A stretch of DNA of 48,222 bases, taken from positions 1 to 48,222 of the forward strand of contig JASEHH010000014.1 in assembly GCA_030017685.1 (NCBI GenBank), in the 5' to 3' direction. Numbering within the stretch: position 1 is the first letter of the stretch; each line of letters starts with the position of its first letter. This document shows, piece after piece, positions 1 through 7,181 of this stretch. A model generated the notes under the pieces. The model searched no databases. It was not told the origin of the DNA and was given only the letters and a program-made list of their open reading frames with translations. The translations under genes and the position numbers were made by a program. The DNA comes from Thermodesulfobacteriota bacterium (lineage in GTDB: Bacteria; Desulfobacterota; BSN033; UBA1163).

Positions 1-113
1 CGATAATTAAAATTTGTCTCTGTGGAGGCATATTTAATCCGGTTTTTAATCTCCAATTTGCCAATCTTGATCGGACTGAAAATATGTGGATACTTTTTAA
101 TTCCTGGATACAT
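1..113 (-). CDS. NADH:flavin oxidoreductase (OYE family), N-terminal part, cut by window edge
   Basis: Only the first 37 codons lie in the window. They read MYPGIKKYPHIFSPIKIGKL and continue with a NRIKYASTETN-type segment. This is the usual opening of the FMN-binding TIM barrel in old-yellow-enzyme reductases (2,4-dienoyl-CoA reductase and enoate reductase group), where F-S-P-I-K-I-G-x-L-x-x-K-N-R-I precedes the first flavin contacts. The ATG at 113 has a strong AAGGAGG ribosome site 7-8 bases upstream. The gene follows two small ORFs after a gap of about 220 bases and has its own promoter, with a palindrome over the -10 box. Substrate unknown. The family call is firm from the N-terminus; the length and any Fe-S/FAD domains cannot be judged. 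Confidence 0.85.
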   Translation of the reverse strand, partial: MYPGIKKYPHIFSPIKIGKLEIKNRIKYASTETNFNY

Positions 114-241
114 AATCTTCCTCCTTCGATAAGGTTAAACCTTTTGGGACAGAGAAAACTTCTATCATCGCCTCCTTCCTTTGTCAAGAAATAATTCACA
201 AATCCCTTTTAATCAGGACCAATCAATAAAAAGTTAGTACT

Positions 242-261
242 TTCATGGGAATCCCCATGAA
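242..261 (-). terminator. Hairpin followed by a T-rich run (attenuator or terminator)
   Basis: A perfect 8-bp inverted repeat, TTCATGGG / CCCATGAA, encloses a 4-base loop. On the minus strand it is followed within 10 bases by CTTTTT. It lies between the promoter near 290-318 and the OYE start codon at 113, so it would sit in the 5' leader of that mRNA. It could end transcripts from the upstream small genes or attenuate the OYE transcript. Only the structure is visible; the role is inferred. Confidence 0.4.
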
Positions 262-282
262 GAATCCAATGAAGGGCATAAA

Positions 283-297
283 TGTATACTGTATACA
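283..297. promoter_or_regulatory. Perfect 15-bp palindrome, probable repressor operator
   Basis: TGTATAC-T-GTATACA is a perfect 7+1+7 inverted repeat and overlaps the -10 box of the promoter at 290-318. Short TGTATACA-type palindromes are typical operators of GntR/FadR-class regulators, which often control catabolic genes. No GntR gene lies in the window, so the binding protein is a guess. Confidence 0.5.
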
Positions 298-318
298 AAT
301 AAAAGGCGTCCTTGTCAA
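290..318 (-). promoter_or_regulatory. Sigma-70-type promoter of the OYE gene at 113
   Basis: On the minus strand TTGACA (318-313) is separated by exactly 17 bases from TATACA (295-290). This is a near-consensus -35/-10 pair about 170 bases upstream of the OYE start codon. The -10 hexamer lies inside the palindrome at 283-297, an arrangement expected for repression by blocking polymerase. Confidence 0.55.
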
Positions 319-335
319 GTCGAAAATGGAGAATT

Positions 336-551
336 TCACAAATATTTGTTGGCTCCACCAAATGACTTATTCTTTTGAGAATTTTTCTCTTTAGTTGGGA
401 TTTTTCCTGGAGGAATCCTCCCGTTGCTTCCCTCTCCGAGATAGCCCCTATAGTCTCTACAGAAACAGAGATGATAGTGGCGGCCGCGAAAGACCGAGCA
501 TTCTCGGCAAAGCTGGTTAGAGTAAGGGCAAAGCATTTTTAACTTAGCCAT
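336..551 (-). CDS. Small cysteine-rich protein, function unknown
   Basis: 71 aa. The first half carries seven regularly placed residues suited to metal or Fe-S binding: C8, C14, C17 and a C-x-C pair near 29-31, plus His26 and His28 in the segment RGRHYHLCFC. The second half is basic and low in complexity. The ATG at 551 has an AGGAAAAG ribosome site. It follows the Liv set 1 genes on the same strand. I have an impression of similar short C-x5-C-x2-C proteins in deltaproteobacteria but cannot name a family. Probably real because of the cysteine spacing and ribosome site; no function is assigned. Confidence 0.6.
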   Translation of the reverse strand: MAKLKMLCPYSNQLCRECSVFRGRHYHLCFCRDYRGYLGEGSNGRIPPGKIPTKEKNSQKNKSFGGANKYL

Positions 552-607
552 GGCCTTTTCCTATCCCAAAAAACCGCCAAGCGCATAGCGCATGAAAGAT
601 CGGATTT

Positions 608-709
608 TCATCGCCAAAGGACAATGAACATCCAAGGAAAGAATGCGTCCTTAAACAATGATTCCCAGGCTTCCCTCCCATCAAAGAAGTCTTTCAATGG
701 TTGCTTCAT
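608..709 (-). CDS. Possible 33-aa small protein
   Basis: The ORF starts at ATG 709 with a good GAGGAG ribosome site 6 bases upstream. It encodes 33 aa starting MKQPLKDFFDGREAWESL and ending in an aromatic/hydrophobic stretch. Its TGA overlaps the ATG (611-609) of a 16-codon ORF, whose TAG at 561-563 lies just before the 71-aa gene. The chain of touching ORFs after livF set 1 could be translationally coupled, or the remains of one frameshifted gene. I do not recognise the sequence. Confidence 0.35.
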   Translation of the reverse strand: MKQPLKDFFDGREAWESLFKDAFFPWMFIVLWR

Positions 710-747
710 GAAATCTCCTCTTCTCATGCTATGAAAGGGTTGGGTCT

Positions 748-1452
748 CTACAAACCCAAATAGGCCTTCTGGATATGATCATCCTCCAGCAGGCGAGCCC
801 CCGTGCCTTCGAGGACGATTTTTCCTGTCTCTAGTACGTAGGCGCGCTGAGCAATCTGAAGGGTGGTCTGGACATTCTGTTCTACCAACAGGATGGTGAC
901 CCCCTGACGATTGACCTGCTGAATCAATTCGAACATCTTGAGGACAAAGAGGGGTGAGAGGCCCAGCGAAGGCTCGTCAAGTATGAGCAGTCGGGGCCGG
1001 GACATGAGTCCCCGGCCAATAGCCAGCATCTGCTGCTCGCCTCCGGAGAGGGTCCCGGCAAGCTGTCCTTTCCTTTCGTGAAGTCGAGGGAAAAGGTCGT
1101 AAATCCGCTTCATCGATTCAGAGAGCTGGGGCCGGGCCCTTTTAGAATAGGCACCTACCTCGAGATTCTCCTGAACGGTCAGAAAGGGAAAGAGCCTTCT
1201 CCCTTCAGGGACCAGGGAAATTCCCTGCTCCACCCGCTCATGAGACTCCAAAGCGTCGATCCCGCTTCCCTCAAAGGAGATAGATCCCTCTTTCGGTTTG
1301 AGGAGTCCGGCCACCGTGCTCAACGTGGTCGTCTTCCCAGCACCGTTAGAACCCACCAGGGCAGTCACGGCTTTCTCCTGGACGGAGAAGCTAACTCCCC
1401 ACAGGGCCTGAATCCCGTCGTAGAAAACAGAAATGGACAAAACGTCTAACAA
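748..1452 (-). CDS. livF: Branched-chain amino acid-type ABC transporter ATPase LivF (set 1)
   Basis: 234 aa, the usual LivF length. It is one of two cytoplasmic ATPases powering a Liv-type importer. Visible motifs are Walker A GSNGAGKTT (about residues 34-42), signature LSGGEQQ (about 135), Walker B LLILDEP (about 155) and the H-loop region LLVEQN. It starts with TTG at 1452: the preceding livG stop codon TGA (1464-1462) is in the same frame, so no longer start is possible, and GAGGGG supplies the ribosome site. It is the last gene of the order SBP-livH-livM-livG-livF. In such clusters the true ligand is often an aromatic acid, amide or urea rather than an amino acid, so the substrate is open. 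Confidence 0.9.
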   Translation of the reverse strand: MLDVLSISVFYDGIQALWGVSFSVQEKAVTALVGSNGAGKTTTLSTVAGLLKPKEGSISFEGSGIDALESHERVEQGISLVPEGRRLFPFLTVQENLEVGAYSKRARPQLSESMKRIYDLFPRLHERKGQLAGTLSGGEQQMLAIGRGLMSRPRLLILDEPSLGLSPLFVLKMFELIQQVNRQGVTILLVEQNVQTTLQIAQRAYVLETGKIVLEGTGARLLEDDHIQKAYLGL

Positions 1453-1461
1453 AGCAACCCC

Positions 1462-2196
1462 TCACATATGGAGTTTTTCTCCGAGATAAGCTTCAATGAC
1501 GGTTGGATTCTTGGACACTTCCTTGGCATTCCCCTCGGCGATCTTTTCTCCGTTGTGCAGTACAATGAGGCGGTCGGAAAGACCCATCACGGCCTTCATG
1601 ACATGCTCCACCATGAAGATTGTCAATCCCATCTCGTCCCGGATTCGTCTTACCAACTTCATCGCTTCGGTCGTCTCTGTGGAAGTCAAACCCGCAAGCA
1701 CCTCATCGAGTAATAAAAGCTTGGGTTTCGTAGCCAAGGACCGAGCCACTTCGAGCCTCTTTCTGTCGGCAATGGTCAGCTCTTTAGCAGGAATTTCCTT
1801 CTTTTCATGGAGGCCTGTAAACTCCAGAACCTTCATGGCTTCCTCTTTTGCCCGGGAAACGTTTTTGCACTTCTGCACACCAAACAGGGCTCCCACCATG
1901 ACATTATCCCATACCGTCATGTTATGGAATGGCCGAACAAGTTGAAAGGTCCTAACCAACCCCTTTCTACAAATATCGTGAGTTTTCAAACCTGCAATCT
2001 CGTCCCCTTCAAATCGAATGGAACCATTCGTAGGAGGATAAAAACCGCTGATCAAATTGAACAGGGTCGTCTTTCCAGCCCCGTTCGCTCCTATCAAGCC
2101 AACAATCTCTCCTTTCTCGAGCTGGAGACTCACATTCGTGACGGCCATGAGGCCACCGAAATTCTTTGTCACTTCTTGACATTCCAAAAGGGCCAT
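1462..2196 (-). CDS. livG: Branched-chain amino acid-type ABC transporter ATPase LivG (set 1), atypical signature
   Basis: 244 aa. Walker A is GANGAGKTT (about residues 36-44). Walker B LLLLDE keeps the catalytic Glu, and the His switch lies in the segment MVEHVM. The ABC signature is not LSxGQ but LTIADRKRLE, and the residue after Walker B DE is Val instead of Pro. LivG of set 2 has the same changes, while set 3 is canonical, so this is a subfamily trait and not an error. The C-terminal IAEGNAKEV...AYLGE segment is typical of LivG. Start ATG 2196 has an AAGGAA ribosome site; livM ends 1 base upstream. It is expected to form the heterodimer with LivF set 1. Confidence 0.9.
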   Translation of the reverse strand: MALLECQEVTKNFGGLMAVTNVSLQLEKGEIVGLIGANGAGKTTLFNLISGFYPPTNGSIRFEGDEIAGLKTHDICRKGLVRTFQLVRPFHNMTVWDNVMVGALFGVQKCKNVSRAKEEAMKVLEFTGLHEKKEIPAKELTIADRKRLEVARSLATKPKLLLLDEVLAGLTSTETTEAMKLVRRIRDEMGLTIFMVEHVMKAVMGLSDRLIVLHNGEKIAEGNAKEVSKNPTVIEAYLGEKLHM

Positions 2197-2197
2197 C

Positions 2198-3148
2198 TCA
2201 TTTCCTTCTTACAAATTTGACAACCTTTCCAGCTTTCCCAAAGAGATCGAAGATTCCTAAGATCCCGGAGGGCATAATCTTCACGATAAAGACCAGGATG
2301 ACTCCTAAAATGATAAGGTAGTAGTGTGGGTATCTGGCCCAAAAGAATTCCGAAATGAGTGTCAGGATGCAGGCACCCAAAACGGGTCCGTGGAGCTTTC
2401 CTATACCTCCAAAGAAAGCCATCACAATGATCTGGAAAGAGACGATGGGGTCAAAGACGGAATACGGATCGATGTACGTTCTTCGAAGGGCCATGGTAGC
2501 ACCGATCGCTCCGGGGAAAAAGGCGCTGATCCCCAAGGCCAGCCATTTGTAGATGCTCGTGTCAATTCCAAGGGACTCGGCCGCATCTTCGTCTTCTTTA
2601 ATACTAAAGAGCCCATACCCGAATCTGGATCGCTTGATCAGGTAGGCACAGAGGATCGTCACGATCGCGATGATCAGGAGAGAAAAGTAAAGGGTCCTGA
2701 TGTTGGGAACCCCTAACAAGATTCTTCCTACCGTCCCTTTCACGTTCACTTCATAGTTAATGAAGATATACTTTGCGAATTCTGAAAGCCCTAATGTTAG
2801 GATGACGAAATATGGACCTCTGACACGGAGAACTGGAAATCCAATCGCAAAGGCAAGAGTCATGCTTGACATGGCTGAAATCAAGATGATGAGGGGGTAG
2901 GGAAGTTTCAGCCACAAAATGGCCATCACATAAGCACCGATTCCAAAGAAGGCAGAGTGGCCAAGAGAAATGTACCCCGTGAATCCTGACAGGATAATCC
3001 AACTTTGTGTTAAACCAATCCATGTCAAGATGTCGAGGAGCACAGAAACGATATAGTCGGTCGAGTAAAAAGGGATGACGCAAAGGAAGATAACTAAACC
3101 CAGCAACCCAAGGCCTGAAAGATACTTGCCTAGCTTTGATGTCGTCAT
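2198..3148 (-). CDS. livM: Branched-chain amino acid-type ABC transporter permease LivM (set 1)
   Basis: 316 aa, multi-pass inner-membrane permease. It shows the LivM hallmark G-Y-x-S-L-G-H-S-A-F-F-G-I-G-A-Y (about residues 56-72) and the cytoplasmic coupling helix I-K-E-D-E-D-A-A-E-S-L-G-I (about 182-195). The C-terminal G-G-I-G-x-L-x-G-P-V-x-G-A motif is also present. The ATG overlaps the livH stop (4-base ATGA overlap), which suggests translational coupling. It partners LivH set 1 to form the translocation pore. Family certain, substrate unknown. Confidence 0.9.
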   Translation of the reverse strand: MTTSKLGKYLSGLGLLGLVIFLCVIPFYSTDYIVSVLLDILTWIGLTQSWIILSGFTGYISLGHSAFFGIGAYVMAILWLKLPYPLIILISAMSSMTLAFAIGFPVLRVRGPYFVILTLGLSEFAKYIFINYEVNVKGTVGRILLGVPNIRTLYFSLLIIAIVTILCAYLIKRSRFGYGLFSIKEDEDAAESLGIDTSIYKWLALGISAFFPGAIGATMALRRTYIDPYSVFDPIVSFQIIVMAFFGGIGKLHGPVLGACILTLISEFFWARYPHYYLIILGVILVFIVKIMPSGILGIFDLFGKAGKVVKFVRRK

Positions 3149-4026
3149 AATCCCTTCCCGAAAATGCCTTTAGGACGGTAGAGGATGACCCCGATGAAGA
3201 CTCCGTAGCTGATAATAGATTGGAGCCCAGGTGAGGTAACGCTGATCCCGACTGTCTCGACAAACCCAAAGATAAACCCGGCAATCAGGCTTCCCAGAAC
3301 ATTGCCGAGTCCCCCCAAGATAATGACTACAAATGCAGTAATGGTATAGGGGAATCCCATGAAGGGAGACAACTCATAAATCATGCTGAGCAGGGCACCC
3401 GTCAAACCGGCTATGCCAAAAGCCATCATAAAACTTACCAGATAGAGCCGGTCGGAGTTGATCCCCACTAATTTTGCAGCGGTCCGTTCCTGGATCAACG
3501 CTCGGATCGCTTTCCCAAGCATCGTTTTCTGAAGAAAAAAGTAAGCGATGACACAGATGACCAGTGCCACGAGAAAAGCGTTCAGCCTGTTCAGCATTAC
3601 TGGAACCTTCAGGATTTGCACCACCCCTGTCAGATAGGAATATCCCCGAATGTCTGCCGTCCAAATGAGGATCACCACATTCGTAAGGATGATGGAGATG
3701 GCAAAAAAGAGAAGGAGCGCGTTGGATTGAATGCTTTCTTCAGACTTTCCTGAGCGAATCATCGGGAGGAAGATGATCTTACAAATAATCAAACCAATGA
3801 CGATGGTGACGAAACTAGAAAGGATGAGAGAGAAAAAAGGACTGACACCATACGCCGTAAAAAGCCAATAAGCGACGTAAGCCCCGATCATGATTATTTC
3901 GCCATGGGCGATATTGAGAAGTCGCATCGTTCCGTAGATGAGGTTGAGCCCCACCGCTACGAGAGCATAGATGCTTCCCATGATGAGTCCCGTAAAAACG
4001 ATTTGGAGGATACTTCCGAGGTCCAT
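3145..4026 (-). CDS. livH: Branched-chain amino acid-type ABC transporter permease LivH (set 1)
   Basis: 293 aa from ATG 4026. A GTG at 4035 in the same frame is possible, but the AGGTGA ribosome site fits the ATG with 5-6 bases of spacing and overlaps the GTG. The LivH motif G-L-N-L-I-Y-G-x-x-R-L-L-N-I-A-H-G-E (about residues 25-43) is complete, and the coupling segment IQERTAAKLVGI lies near 180-192. It is separated from its upstream solute-binding protein gene by a GC-rich hairpin that may reduce read-through, so that more binding protein than permease is made. Inner membrane. Confidence 0.9.
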   Translation of the reverse strand: MDLGSILQIVFTGLIMGSIYALVAVGLNLIYGTMRLLNIAHGEIIMIGAYVAYWLFTAYGVSPFFSLILSSFVTIVIGLIICKIIFLPMIRSGKSEESIQSNALLLFFAISIILTNVVILIWTADIRGYSYLTGVVQILKVPVMLNRLNAFLVALVICVIAYFFLQKTMLGKAIRALIQERTAAKLVGINSDRLYLVSFMMAFGIAGLTGALLSMIYELSPFMGFPYTITAFVVIILGGLGNVLGSLIAGFIFGFVETVGISVTSPGLQSIISYGVFIGVILYRPKGIFGKGL

Positions 4027-4053
4027 ACGATTCACCTAGAGAATCTCATAGCG

Positions 4054-4101
4054 CCCCTCACCCTTCCCCTCTCCCCAGCGGGAAGAGGGTGGGGTGAGGG
4101 G
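4054..4101. repeat. GC-rich inverted repeat (REP-like hairpin) between binding-protein and permease genes
   Basis: A perfect 10-bp outer stem, CCCCTCACCC / GGGTGAGGGG, surrounds a partly paired inner part of C/T-rich and G/A-rich arms. It lies 7 bases after the solute-binding protein stop codon and has no T-run, so it is not a classical terminator. CCCTCACCC...GGGTGAGGG palindromes are common dispersed extragenic repeats in proteobacteria. A transcript-stabilising or attenuating role is inferred. Confidence 0.6.
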
Positions 4102-4107
4102 GTGTGC

Positions 4108-5307
4108 TTACTTCTTCGGCCAAGGAGGCTTCGGATAAAGCGGTTTAGCTGTTGCCACTTCAGAAGGCCATATAATTTCAATCTCTCCCTTCTGCCACTG
4201 AAGGACCATGGCCGGTGTCTGAAGATTCTCTGAACCTGTAAACCTAATAGGTCCATTGATAGTTGGAAACTCCTCTTTGGCGATCACTTCCGAAAGCTTT
4301 TCCCAGTTGAGGGTTCCTGCTCGTTCCACGGCCTGTTCAATAATCTGACAAGACACATAGGCCAATGTGGAGTTCAGGTAGTCGGGTATTACCTTAAATT
4401 TCGCCACATAATTGTCAAGGAATGCTTTCGCTCCGGGCCATGGGGCTTTTGGACTCCAGTGACCAAAGGTGCTAATTCCCTCTGTTGCAGCACCCAATCT
4501 TGGCCCAAAAGCAACAGCAGCCGCCCCGATCAATTGGAAGAAAAATTTTGGATTGAAACCCACCTCTTGAATCTGGGCAGCAGTGAGAAAGGTATCCGGC
4601 GGAGTGCTCAAGGCGATGAAGGCATCTGGATTCTTACCTTTGGCCTCAGACAGCACTGTCACCATGTCTCTGATTCCCCTTGGGTAATCCTTTTGAAGGA
4701 CTATTTCAAAACCTCCCCCTTTTAAATAAGGAATGAGAAACTCCAAGTTCTCTCGAGGAAATATATCTTGGATATTCACCACAGCAACGGTTTTAACCTT
4801 GAGGGATATCAGAAGGTCAACGAGAGCTCTCATCTGCCGATCAGCCATGGTAGCCGTGACAAACCAGAAGTATTTAGATTTCAGATCTCTTAGTTTCACC
4901 GAAGCCGCCGTGTTGCCTACAATGGGCGCTTTATACTTTTCCGCAATGGGGAAAACCGCAAAATGGATGGTGGTGCTGTTGGGAGCGAAGAGGAGATCGA
5001 CCTTGTCATCCGTTATCAGTTTTTCATAGACCTTGACTGCTGTTTCCGCCTCACTCTTGTCATCGTAATAAACCAATTTCACGGGAAGCCGTCTACCAAA
5101 TTCTTTGACCAAGATCCCCCCATTTTTATTGACCAGTTCTTCCCAGAGGAGATAGGCGTCCATCTGTCCTTTGGCTGCGGGGGCAAACGGCCCGGTGAGG
5201 GCCATGGAGAAACCTATCCGAATATTATCTTTCGCAAGGGCTCCACCATTTAAACAGAATATGATAAGGAAAACCCCTATCACTAATAATAAAAATTTCT
5301 TCATCAT
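4108..5307 (-). CDS. Periplasmic ABC solute-binding protein, LivK-like (set 1)
   Basis: 399 aa. The N-terminal MMKKF plus a hydrophobic run ending near NGGALA is a Sec signal peptide. The mature part is a type I periplasmic binding protein of the Leu/Ile/Val class: I-R-I-G-F-S-M-A-L-T-G-P (about residues 30-41), W-x-x-x-V-N-x-x-G-G-I and V-Y-Y-D-D-K-S. It heads the cluster binding protein-livH-livM-livG-livF. It is closely similar along its whole length to the lone binding protein at 22500-23714 (shared DKVDL, FPRENL, GHWSPK, GPxxFTG and WQKGE segments). Start ATG 5307 has AGGAGG upstream; the next ATG is also well placed. Ligand unknown; an aromatic or other acid is as likely as an amino acid. 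Confidence 0.9.
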   Translation of the reverse strand: MMKKFLLLVIGVFLIIFCLNGGALAKDNIRIGFSMALTGPFAPAAKGQMDAYLLWEELVNKNGGILVKEFGRRLPVKLVYYDDKSEAETAVKVYEKLITDDKVDLLFAPNSTTIHFAVFPIAEKYKAPIVGNTAASVKLRDLKSKYFWFVTATMADRQMRALVDLLISLKVKTVAVVNIQDIFPRENLEFLIPYLKGGGFEIVLQKDYPRGIRDMVTVLSEAKGKNPDAFIALSTPPDTFLTAAQIQEVGFNPKFFFQLIGAAAVAFGPRLGAATEGISTFGHWSPKAPWPGAKAFLDNYVAKFKVIPDYLNSTLAYVSCQIIEQAVERAGTLNWEKLSEVIAKEEFPTINGPIRFTGSENLQTPAMVLQWQKGEIEIIWPSEVATAKPLYPKPPWPKK

Positions 5308-5481
5308 TTGGACCTCCTCTCCATGGATTTGGATTTCTCAAAATGTTTGAGTAATATCTTTCTTTTCACCTCCTTTCAATCCCTTTTTGAAGCCATCTTG
5401 TATTATTTTTCCTCTTCTCTGTAAAGCAAGCCCTAAAGACCTCTAAAGAAGTTAATAATGCCGCAGAATCAGAGCCATAAC

Positions 5482-5645
5482 TCATAATGAATATAATGAA
5501 GGCTGACCGCCAATCGTTTTATGTTTTTTGTTTTTTCCAAAACTTTTACAGATGAATTCATGACTGTTCACCTGGGCAATCGCTCTTACCAAAGCCTTCT
5601 TTTGTTCCTTTGTTCTTCCAACATGTGAACGTGGATTACTGTCAT
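5482..5645 (-). pseudogene. 4-oxalocrotonate-tautomerase-like gene, frameshifted
   Basis: A strong AAAGGAGG ribosome site precedes ATG 5645. The first codons read MTVIHVHML, then the frame breaks and continues in another frame as GRTKEQKKALVRAIAQVN, ending in a KTIGGQPS segment before TGA at 5484-5482. Together these match the small tautomerase family (typically P-V-I-H-I-H-M-L-E-G-R-T-x-E-Q-K-K-A-L). Restoring one 4-base GGAA unit, probably lost from a GGAAGGAA repeat, joins the frames to about 55 codons. The catalytic Pro that should follow Met is Thr, so the protein would be inactive even if repaired. No gene is visible in the AT-rich stretch 5308-5481 between it and the next gene. Confidence 0.65.
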
Positions 5646-5676
5646 AATTATTCCTCCTTTTGGATGAAAATTTTAA

Positions 5677-6399
5677 TCAGATTCCCAGATAAGACTTCCG
5701 GATATCTGGATCCTTAATTATATCTTCGGACCTTCCTTCTTTCACAATGCGACCGGTTTCTAAGACGTAGGCCCGATGGGAAAATTCGAGTCCCAACTGA
5801 ACATCCTGCTCAACCAATATCATACTTAGTTCCATCTCTTCATAGACCTTCTTCAGAGCAACCATAATATGGTCTACGACGAGGGGAGCGAGTCCCCAGG
5901 AAAGTTCATCGATCAGAAGGAGTTTGGGCCTTGACATCAGTCCTCGACCGATAGCACACATCTGTTGCTCTCCTCCGCTTAGGGTACCCGCAAGCTGGTC
6001 CTTTCTCTCGGCTAGCCGTGGGAAGAGTTGAAAAATGGCGTCTAACCCCTTTTCAAGACTTGCTTTGTCCTTTCTAGTGAAAGCCCCCAATCGTAAGTTC
6101 TGCTTTACAGTGAGGCCGTAAAACAGGAGGCGTCCTTCAGGAATTTGGGTAATACCCATCTGGACTCTCCTTGTAGGATTGGAAAAAGTGATATCCTCTT
6201 CCAGAAAATGAACTCTTCCTTTCATCGGCGAGATTATCCCGGAAATGACGTTGAGTAAAGTTGTCTTCCCAGCCCCGTTGCCTCCCAGGAGCCCAATGAT
6301 CTTCCTGCGGTCTACTTTTAAGAAAATGTCCCACAGAACCGGTACATCCCCGTAACCAGCATGAAGGTTCTGGATGCGCAGTAATGAACTCGTATCCAA
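5677..6399 (-). CDS. livF: Branched-chain amino acid-type ABC transporter ATPase LivF (set 2)
   Basis: 240 aa. Walker A GGNGAGKTT (about residues 38-46), signature LSGGEQQ (about 140), Walker B LLLIDELS with the catalytic Glu, and H-loop LVEQDV. Leu replaces the usual Pro after DE. The start is TTG at 6399 with a GGGGG ribosome site. It closes Liv set 2 and follows livG after 10 bases. Cytoplasmic ATPase of the importer; substrate unknown. Confidence 0.9.
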   Translation of the reverse strand: MDTSSLLRIQNLHAGYGDVPVLWDIFLKVDRRKIIGLLGGNGAGKTTLLNVISGIISPMKGRVHFLEEDITFSNPTRRVQMGITQIPEGRLLFYGLTVKQNLRLGAFTRKDKASLEKGLDAIFQLFPRLAERKDQLAGTLSGGEQQMCAIGRGLMSRPKLLLIDELSWGLAPLVVDHIMVALKKVYEEMELSMILVEQDVQLGLEFSHRAYVLETGRIVKEGRSEDIIKDPDIRKSYLGI

Positions 6400-6409
6400 T
6401 CCATTCCCC

Positions 6410-7177
6410 CTATTTGGCTCTAGAGTGTCCTTTACGCTCCGCTTCTTTGCGCACGAACCTTTCTCCCAAATAGCACTTGATCACTTCTTCGTTTTCTGCT
6501 ATCTCCTTGGGCGAACCCAAGGCTATCTTCCTGCCATAATGAAGGACCATGATCCGATGAGATATTCCCATGACTGCCTTCATGACGTGTTCGATAACCA
6601 GGATGGTGACCCCTTGACGGTTGACCTTGAAGATCATCTCCATCAAATCTTCAACTTCCCGCGTATTTAATCCTGCCATGACCTCATCTAAGAGGAGGAG
6701 TTTTGGATCCATCACTAAAGCCCGGGCAAGTTCGAGGCGCTTTCGGTCTGCAATGGTAATTTCAGGGATCATGTAATCCTTCTTGGGGCCAAGCCCCACA
6801 AAATCAAGGATCTTTTCAGTCTCTTTCATTCCCGTCCCTATATCCTTACGTTTTTTCGTCCCGAATAAACTCCCCACCAGAACATTCTCCTTTACCGTCA
6901 TCCCTTCGAAGGCACGGACAATCTGGAAGGCCCTGCCAATGCCCAGCCGGGTTATCTGGTGGGGTTTCAAGCCGTTAAGCCGTTGACCGAGGAAAAACAT
7001 CTCACCCTGCGTGATAGGAAAGATACCATTGATCAGGTTCAAAAGGGTTGTCTTTCCTGCCCCATTGGGTCCAATGAGCCCGAAGATCTCACCCTCCTGA
7101 ATTTCGAAATCTACTTTGTGCACCGCCGTAAGACCGCCGAAGTTCTTTGTCAACCCATGTCCTTCAAGAATAAGCAT
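6410..7177 (-). CDS. livG: Branched-chain amino acid-type ABC transporter ATPase LivG (set 2), atypical signature
   Basis: 255 aa. Walker A GPNGAGKTT (about residues 37-45) is normal. The signature region reads ITIADRKRLELARAL and Walker B reads LLLLDEVMAGL, so it shares the Ala-Asp-Arg signature and DEV change with LivG set 1. The H-loop is VIEHVM. The C-terminus has a basic tail (RKEAERKGHSRAK) beyond the usual CYLGE ending. Start ATG 7177 has AAGGGC upstream; livM set 2 ends 4 bases before. Cytoplasmic ATPase paired with LivF set 2. Confidence 0.9.
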   Translation of the reverse strand: MLILEGHGLTKNFGGLTAVHKVDFEIQEGEIFGLIGPNGAGKTTLLNLINGIFPITQGEMFFLGQRLNGLKPHQITRLGIGRAFQIVRAFEGMTVKENVLVGSLFGTKKRKDIGTGMKETEKILDFVGLGPKKDYMIPEITIADRKRLELARALVMDPKLLLLDEVMAGLNTREVEDLMEMIFKVNRQGVTILVIEHVMKAVMGISHRIMVLHYGRKIALGSPKEIAENEEVIKCYLGERFVRKEAERKGHSRAK

Positions 7178-7181
7178 GCCC

